Source: Scrofimicrobium canadense (GTDB lineage Bacteria; Actinomycetota; Actinomycetes; Actinomycetales; Actinomycetaceae). From it: DNA of 64,000 nucleotides. A program made the translations under genes and the position numbers. Every line of letters begins with the position of its first letter. Within the stretch, counting starts at the first letter, position 1. Under the pieces are notes generated by a model, which made no database searches, was not told the origin of the DNA, and saw nothing but the letters and a program-made list of their open reading frames with translations. Shown here in pieces: positions 60,630 to 64,000 of this stretch. The DNA lies in contig NZ_VULO01000006.1 in the NCBI RefSeq assembly GCF_009696615.1, positions 106,466-170,465 of the forward strand, given 5' to 3'.

Positions 60630-61490
60630 CTACACCTGGGCAGACGGTTTATCCGATCGACCCGTCGAAGCTAACCACACGGCTACCGACACAAATAGCA
60701 AGCCGACCAGCTCACCCGGTATTGGCGTCTGCTTCAACACAATGAACCCCACGATTGTTGAAGTTGCTGGTAAAAGTGCAGTAAGAAGAGCGAAAACCAC
60801 TGGACTGAGGCGACCGAGGGCAACAGCCTCGACTGAGTATGGCAGCACCGTCGAAAGCAACGCTACTCCAGCCAACATAAGTAACAATGTGCCCGATAGC
60901 TGAACACCAAAAGCCTGTGGAGCCATGAAAGGTGCAAGCACTAATGCGCCAAAGAGACAACCAACCGCAAGCGACGCAACACCTGAACGTCTAGAAGCGA
61001 TACGTTGGCCCAGCACAATGTAGACTGCCCACATCAGGCCAGCTGCAAGTGCGAATAATGCTCCAGTGATCACGCTCGTATCGCGCAGATCGATCCCCCA
61101 ACCGCCTATGGAAGTCACGCCAGCTAGAGCTAGCATCGCAGCGATGCGACTACGGACGCCTCGCCCTCCAACAAGTGCGACAACGACAGGACCGATGAAC
61201 TCTATAGAGACTGCGGCCCCCAATGGGATGCGTGCGATCGCCTCGTAAAAGAAGATATTCATGAGCCCAAGTACCACCCCAAAGAGGCAGCTTGTGGCTA
61301 GATTCTTTACCGACCATTTTTGTTTCCATGGGCGCCACAGGGGTACTAAAAAGAGAGCTCCTAGGAACAGTCGCCACCAGGCGACTCCGCCAGCGGGAAG
61401 CAACGCAAATAGTGATACTCCCATTGCCGCGCCAAGGTATTGCGAAAGTCCTGAGATCGCAAAGAGTATTGGTGCCGATCGGCTACTCAT
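60630..61490 (-). CDS. EamA-family exporter (RhtA-like)
   Basis: The 286-residue protein has ten hydrophobic segments in the DMT/EamA arrangement of two five-helix repeats. RIPLGAAVSIEFIGPVVVAL and SPVVFALLTALLPATSTIVGFIVLKQ are the paired conserved regions, and both resemble RhtA, a threonine/homoserine exporter. Cargo is probably an amino acid or related metabolite. The ATG at 61490 overlaps the end of msrB by 8 bases, so it is part of the mscS-msrB-eamA cluster. A small hairpin follows before the LacI gene. Confidence 0.87.
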   Translation of the reverse strand: MSSRSAPILFAISGLSQYLGAAMGVSLFALLPAGGVAWWRLFLGALFLVPLWRPWKQKWSVKNLATSCLFGVVLGLMNIFFYEAIARIPLGAAVSIEFIGPVVVALVGGRGVRSRIAAMLALAGVTSIGGWGIDLRDTSVITGALFALAAGLMWAVYIVLGQRIASRRSGVASLAVGCLFGALVLAPFMAPQAFGVQLSGTLLLMLAGVALLSTVLPYSVEAVALGRLSPVVFALLTALLPATSTIVGFIVLKQTPIPGELVGLLFVSVAVWLASTGRSDKPSAQV

Positions 61491-61866
61491 CAGGGGTAAA
61501 GGTGAGGGCAACCGAGTTCATACAATAGCGGTTCCCCGTCGGAGTTTGGGGGGCATCAGGAAATATGTGCCCGAGGTGTGACCCGCATTTTGCGCACCGC
61601 ACTTCAGTGCGTTCGTAGCCCAGACTCGTGTCTGATAAGTATTGAACTGCGTCCGGTTTAGCCTGAAAAAAACTGGGCCACCCACAACCCGCATCAAATT
61701 TCGTGTCCGATTCAAAGAGTTCTTGTCCACAAGCAGCGCAACTATAAGTCCCGCTGCGGTTCTCTTCCAGTAGCTCTCCGGTCCAAGGACGCTCGGTGCC
61801 CGCCTCACGCAGCACATGGTATTGCATCGGTGTGAGCAGCTTTCGCCATGTACTCTCGTCAGTCAT
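61483..61866 (-). CDS. msrB: peptide-methionine (R)-S-oxide reductase
   Basis: The 127-residue protein is the standard length for MsrB. Two zinc-binding CxxC pairs are present (CAAC in YSCAACGQELF, and CAKC in VRCAKCGSHLGHIF), with the substrate loop DAGCGWPSFFQ and the catalytic Cys in NRYCMNSVALTF. The first resolving Cys seems to be in DAGCGWP. It repairs oxidised methionine (R form) in proteins with thioredoxin. It overlaps mscS by ATGA at its start and the exporter gene at its end. Confidence 0.96.
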   Translation of the reverse strand: MTDESTWRKLLTPMQYHVLREAGTERPWTGELLEENRSGTYSCAACGQELFESDTKFDAGCGWPSFFQAKPDAVQYLSDTSLGYERTEVRCAKCGSHLGHIFPDAPQTPTGNRYCMNSVALTFTPDE

Positions 61867-63308
61867 CGTCTTTTCGTTTCTTTGAGTTTTCCTTGCGCGT
61901 CCAGAGCTTGCATGATGGCCGTCTCTTCGCGCCGTTTTATCGTCTCGTCCCCCGGACCATCGTAGATCTTTCGCCGCTCTTCCGCGTCAGGGCTCCCAGA
62001 AAATAACCTCTCACCACCAGTTATAACCATGGTGGAGTCTTCATTGACGACAGAGCGACGTCGTACCCTCCTAGTCTTCGTTTTCTGTTTCGCCGCAGCC
62101 AGTCTCGCTGCGTGTATTGGATCGTGGTCAGGAACGCCATACCGTCCAGTAGTCTTACCCGAAATATCGGCGAGCTCTTGAGCTAATTCTGCTACCCGTT
62201 CTTCACCAATGTCCTGGTTAATCTGTTGAACTTCCATCGTCTGATTACGTCCTCGCGGCAAAGCCCACGGAATTTCTTTCACTATCCATGCCACCACTTG
62301 CTCCCGCACCTCACACTTCAGGTCATGTAAGTCCCCAGGATTTTTTGCAGAAACCACAATTCGCACCACAGGATTCGGCACCGTGTTAGGTGAGGCAACC
62401 ATTTGCACATTCCACGTGCGGCCATCCCAAAGATCACACTCTTTCACAATCTTTTGAACTTGCTGCCGCAGTTGGGCCATAGGGACAGTCCAGTCTAATT
62501 GCAAGAAAATCGTACCCAGCTGTTCCGTATCGCGCCTGGACCAGTTTTCAAACGGTTTCGTCGTGAATTCTGTTGAGGGCAAAAGAACCCTGCGTTCATC
62601 CCACAGCCTCAAAACAACATAGGTAAGAGTGAGTTCTTCAACTACACCCGCCTCAGACGTATTGCCCACGCCAATCGTGACAGTGTCACCAACCCGAATT
62701 GCGTCTGTAAAAGCAAGCTGAAGGCCTGCGAAAGCATTCCCTAAGCTGGACTGCGCCGCGAGACCAACAACCACTGAGATCACGCCTGCGGACGCAAGGA
62801 TGGACGTGAGAGGAGCCCTTGCGGCAGGGAACGTCAGCAGTGCCGCAATCACCGCGACAATCACGACGATGGCTTGGAGGACCCTGCGCACCACTTGGCT
62901 CTGCGTTTGGAGACGTTGGGCATCACGGGCATCCTTTTGGATACGAATCGTCGCAGCGTCCTGGATGAGGCCAGCCAGGGCCACCCCAAACCAGCCCATG
63001 GTTGCTATCACTAGCAGCAAAAGGACATGGCGAATCAACCCATACAGATTCCCCAATGCCTCTTCCTGTCCAGAAAAGCCAAACCCAACCCAGGCACCGA
63101 ACACTGCCATAGCCCAACACAGCGGTGCCCGTGTACGGCGGTGCATGTAGTTCATCAATTCGGACTTCTTGCCTGATAGATGCACCACAAAAAGTAGGAC
63201 TATCGCTACGAGAAGTCCAACTGCAGCTCCCCCTAATGTCCACGCAGCCAAATTGAGCGCGTTGAAGGCATGTTCTACGACTGTGTCAGTCTCGCCCGAC
63301 TCTTCCAT
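61863..63308 (-). CDS. MscS-family mechanosensitive channel
   Basis: The 481-residue protein has about five membrane helices, the last being the pore-lining one (TSILASAGVISVVVGLAAQSSLGNAFAGLQLAFTD, residues about 165-200), with the Gly/Ala-packed TM3 and AQSSLGNAFAG pattern of MscS. The beta domain follows (VGDTVTIG, VVEELTLTYVVLRLWDERRVLLPST) and an alpha/beta vestibule. The C-terminal tail of about 130 residues is basic and probably disordered, longer than in E. coli MscS. It protects against hypo-osmotic shock in the family. First gene of the mscS-msrB-eamA cluster. Confidence 0.92.
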   Translation of the reverse strand: MEESGETDTVVEHAFNALNLAAWTLGGAAVGLLVAIVLLFVVHLSGKKSELMNYMHRRTRAPLCWAMAVFGAWVGFGFSGQEEALGNLYGLIRHVLLLLVIATMGWFGVALAGLIQDAATIRIQKDARDAQRLQTQSQVVRRVLQAIVVIVAVIAALLTFPAARAPLTSILASAGVISVVVGLAAQSSLGNAFAGLQLAFTDAIRVGDTVTIGVGNTSEAGVVEELTLTYVVLRLWDERRVLLPSTEFTTKPFENWSRRDTEQLGTIFLQLDWTVPMAQLRQQVQKIVKECDLWDGRTWNVQMVASPNTVPNPVVRIVVSAKNPGDLHDLKCEVREQVVAWIVKEIPWALPRGRNQTMEVQQINQDIGEERVAELAQELADISGKTTGRYGVPDHDPIHAARLAAAKQKTKTRRVRRRSVVNEDSTMVITGGERLFSGSPDAEERRKIYDGPGDETIKRREETAIMQALDAQGKLKETKRR

Positions 63309-63410
63309 GCCTCTAGCCTAATCGCCCATTCCGACACGTGAACACCACACAATCGAAACCATTTTGACCTGCATAAATAAAAAACGTGACACAGCTTGCA
63401 TTCTCTCGTT

Positions 63411-63440
63411 TTGCAAATGGACCCCAATCCCGCATATGAT
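63411..63440 (+). promoter_or_regulatory. promoter of the tRNA cluster
   Basis: TTGCAA (63411-63416), an 18-base spacer and TATGAT (63435-63440) form a good sigma-70-type promoter about 32 bases before tRNA-Glu. A small palindrome, CCGAACGTGTTCGG, at 63451-63464 lies in the leader. Confidence 0.65.
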
Positions 63441-63471
63441 TTCCAAGTCTCCGAACGTGTTCGGAACCCGG

Positions 63472-63544
<73 letters not shown>

Positions 63545-63617
63545 CGACTCTCAGAATCCTCTGAGAGAAAACTGAATAGGTCTTGATCTGGTAGACTTCT
63601 CAAGGTCTTTCTTTCAA

Positions 63618-63691
63618 GGCCCCGTAGCGCAGTTGGTTAGCGCGCCGCCCTGTCACGGCGGAGGTCGCGGGTTCGAGTCCCGTCGGGGTCG
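63618..63691 (+). tRNA. tRNA-Asp (anticodon GTC)
   Basis: Acceptor GGCCCCG/CGGGGTC, anticodon loop CTGTCAC between CCGCC and GGCGG stems, and T arm with GTTCGAG. CCA is not encoded. Confidence 0.95.
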
Positions 63692-63723
63692 CTAGGCCGA
63701 TCATGAGATATGTGGTCGGACTA

Positions 63724-63796
63724 GGCTCTGTAGCTCAGTTGGTAGAGCGTTCGACTGAAAATCGAAAGGTCAGGGGATCGATACCCCTCGGAGCCA
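63724..63796 (+). tRNA. tRNA-Phe (anticodon GAA)
   Basis: Acceptor GGCTCTG/CGGAGCC with one G-T pair, anticodon stem TTCGA/TCGAA with loop CTGAAAA, and T arm GGGGATCGATACCCC. CCA is not encoded. Confidence 0.95.
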
Positions 63797-63807
63797 CTAG
63801 AATATTT

Positions 63808-63829
63808 CCCCGCTACGGCGGGGTTTTTG
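63808..63829 (+). terminator. intrinsic terminator of the tRNA cluster
   Basis: CCCCGC-TACG-GCGGGG followed by TTTTTG, starting 12 bases after tRNA-Phe. A classic form. Confidence 0.9.
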
Positions 63830-63898
63830 TTTAACAAGCATCCCACTCTGAACCCGGATAAGCCAATCCTTTAGCGGCTCTTCGGACTTTGGTGGGGT

Positions 63899-63955
63899 GT
63901 GAAGGTGTTTCATACTTTTAGGTGTGATCCAAAAAGATAATAGAAACACCTTCAC
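63899..63955. repeat. 13-bp perfect inverted repeat near the window end
   Basis: GTGAAGGTGTTTC (63899-63911) and GAAACACCTTCAC (63943-63955) enclose 31 bases. The second arm lies in the start of an open frame, suggesting a mobile-element leader that controls translation. Confidence 0.7.
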
Positions 63956-64000
63956 TGTCTCTGATCCTACGTTGATTCTTCAGGCTTTGGTGAGTTTGAA
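63924..64000 (+). CDS. possible 5' end of a mobile-element gene, cut by the window
   Basis: From GTG at 63924 the frame is open for 25 codons to the edge (IQKDNRNTFTVSDPTLILQ). I recognise no family in so few residues. The preceding inverted repeat and the position after a tRNA cluster make a transposase plausible, but this is a guess. Confidence 0.25.
   Translation, partial: MIQKDNRNTFTVSDPTLILQALVSL

Overview
The window looks like chromosomal DNA of a moderate-GC actinobacterium. The evidence is the many short actinobacterial-type genes, apparently leaderless starts, several surface proteins ending in LAxTG-type sorting signals (the signal known for class E sortases), and a dedicated plant-arabinan locus of the kind seen in Bifidobacteriaceae and Actinomycetaceae. 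I cannot name the species from the sequence alone.

Region 1 (1-24 kb) is mostly housekeeping and accessory genes. It opens with the 3' part of an IS256-type transposase that cuts off the 5' end of a LuxR-type response regulator. Then come a coiled-coil membrane protein, a DUF2975/XRE pair, small membrane proteins, a GNAT acetyltransferase, a VOC protein and an AlkD-like protein. Two coupled YhgE/Pip membrane proteins are followed by a two-component system divergent from a membrane protein, with a 26-bp palindrome between them. Next are a HAD phosphatase, an NSS transporter with its 44-residue MetS subunit, a nuclease-fold-like protein, a decayed VOC gene, a long superfamily I helicase with a coiled-coil insert, a gluconate module (GntP, gluconokinase, FCD-type GntR) and a truncated hipBA preceded by an 11-C tract.

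Region 2 (24-50 kb) holds five very large secreted, wall-anchored glycosidase genes, all on the minus strand: two GH43 enzymes with CBMs, one DUF1680/GH146-like beta-L-arabinofuranosidase and two giant enzymes with two GH43-like domains each. A scar at 36.6-39.0 kb contains the anchored tail of a sixth GH43 gene, a broken IS21 helper gene, a broken IS110 transposase with its left flank, and a decayed tatB-like gene.

Region 3 (50-60.6 kb) is the intracellular half of the pathway: a YtfQRT/YjfF-type sugar ABC transporter, araD-araA, divergent araB, and a LacI-family regulator. Copies of a GTTAGCGCTAAC-like palindrome lie before the binding-protein gene, between araD and araB, before one GH43 gene and in the scar, which suggests one regulon. 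The inferred flow is surface removal of arabinofuranose, import, then L-arabinose to L-ribulose to L-ribulose-5-P to D-xylulose-5-P.

Region 4 (60.6-64 kb) has an EamA exporter, msrB and an MscS-type channel in an overlapping cluster, then a tRNA-Glu/Asp/Phe cluster with a clear promoter and terminator, and the possible start of another mobile element at the edge.
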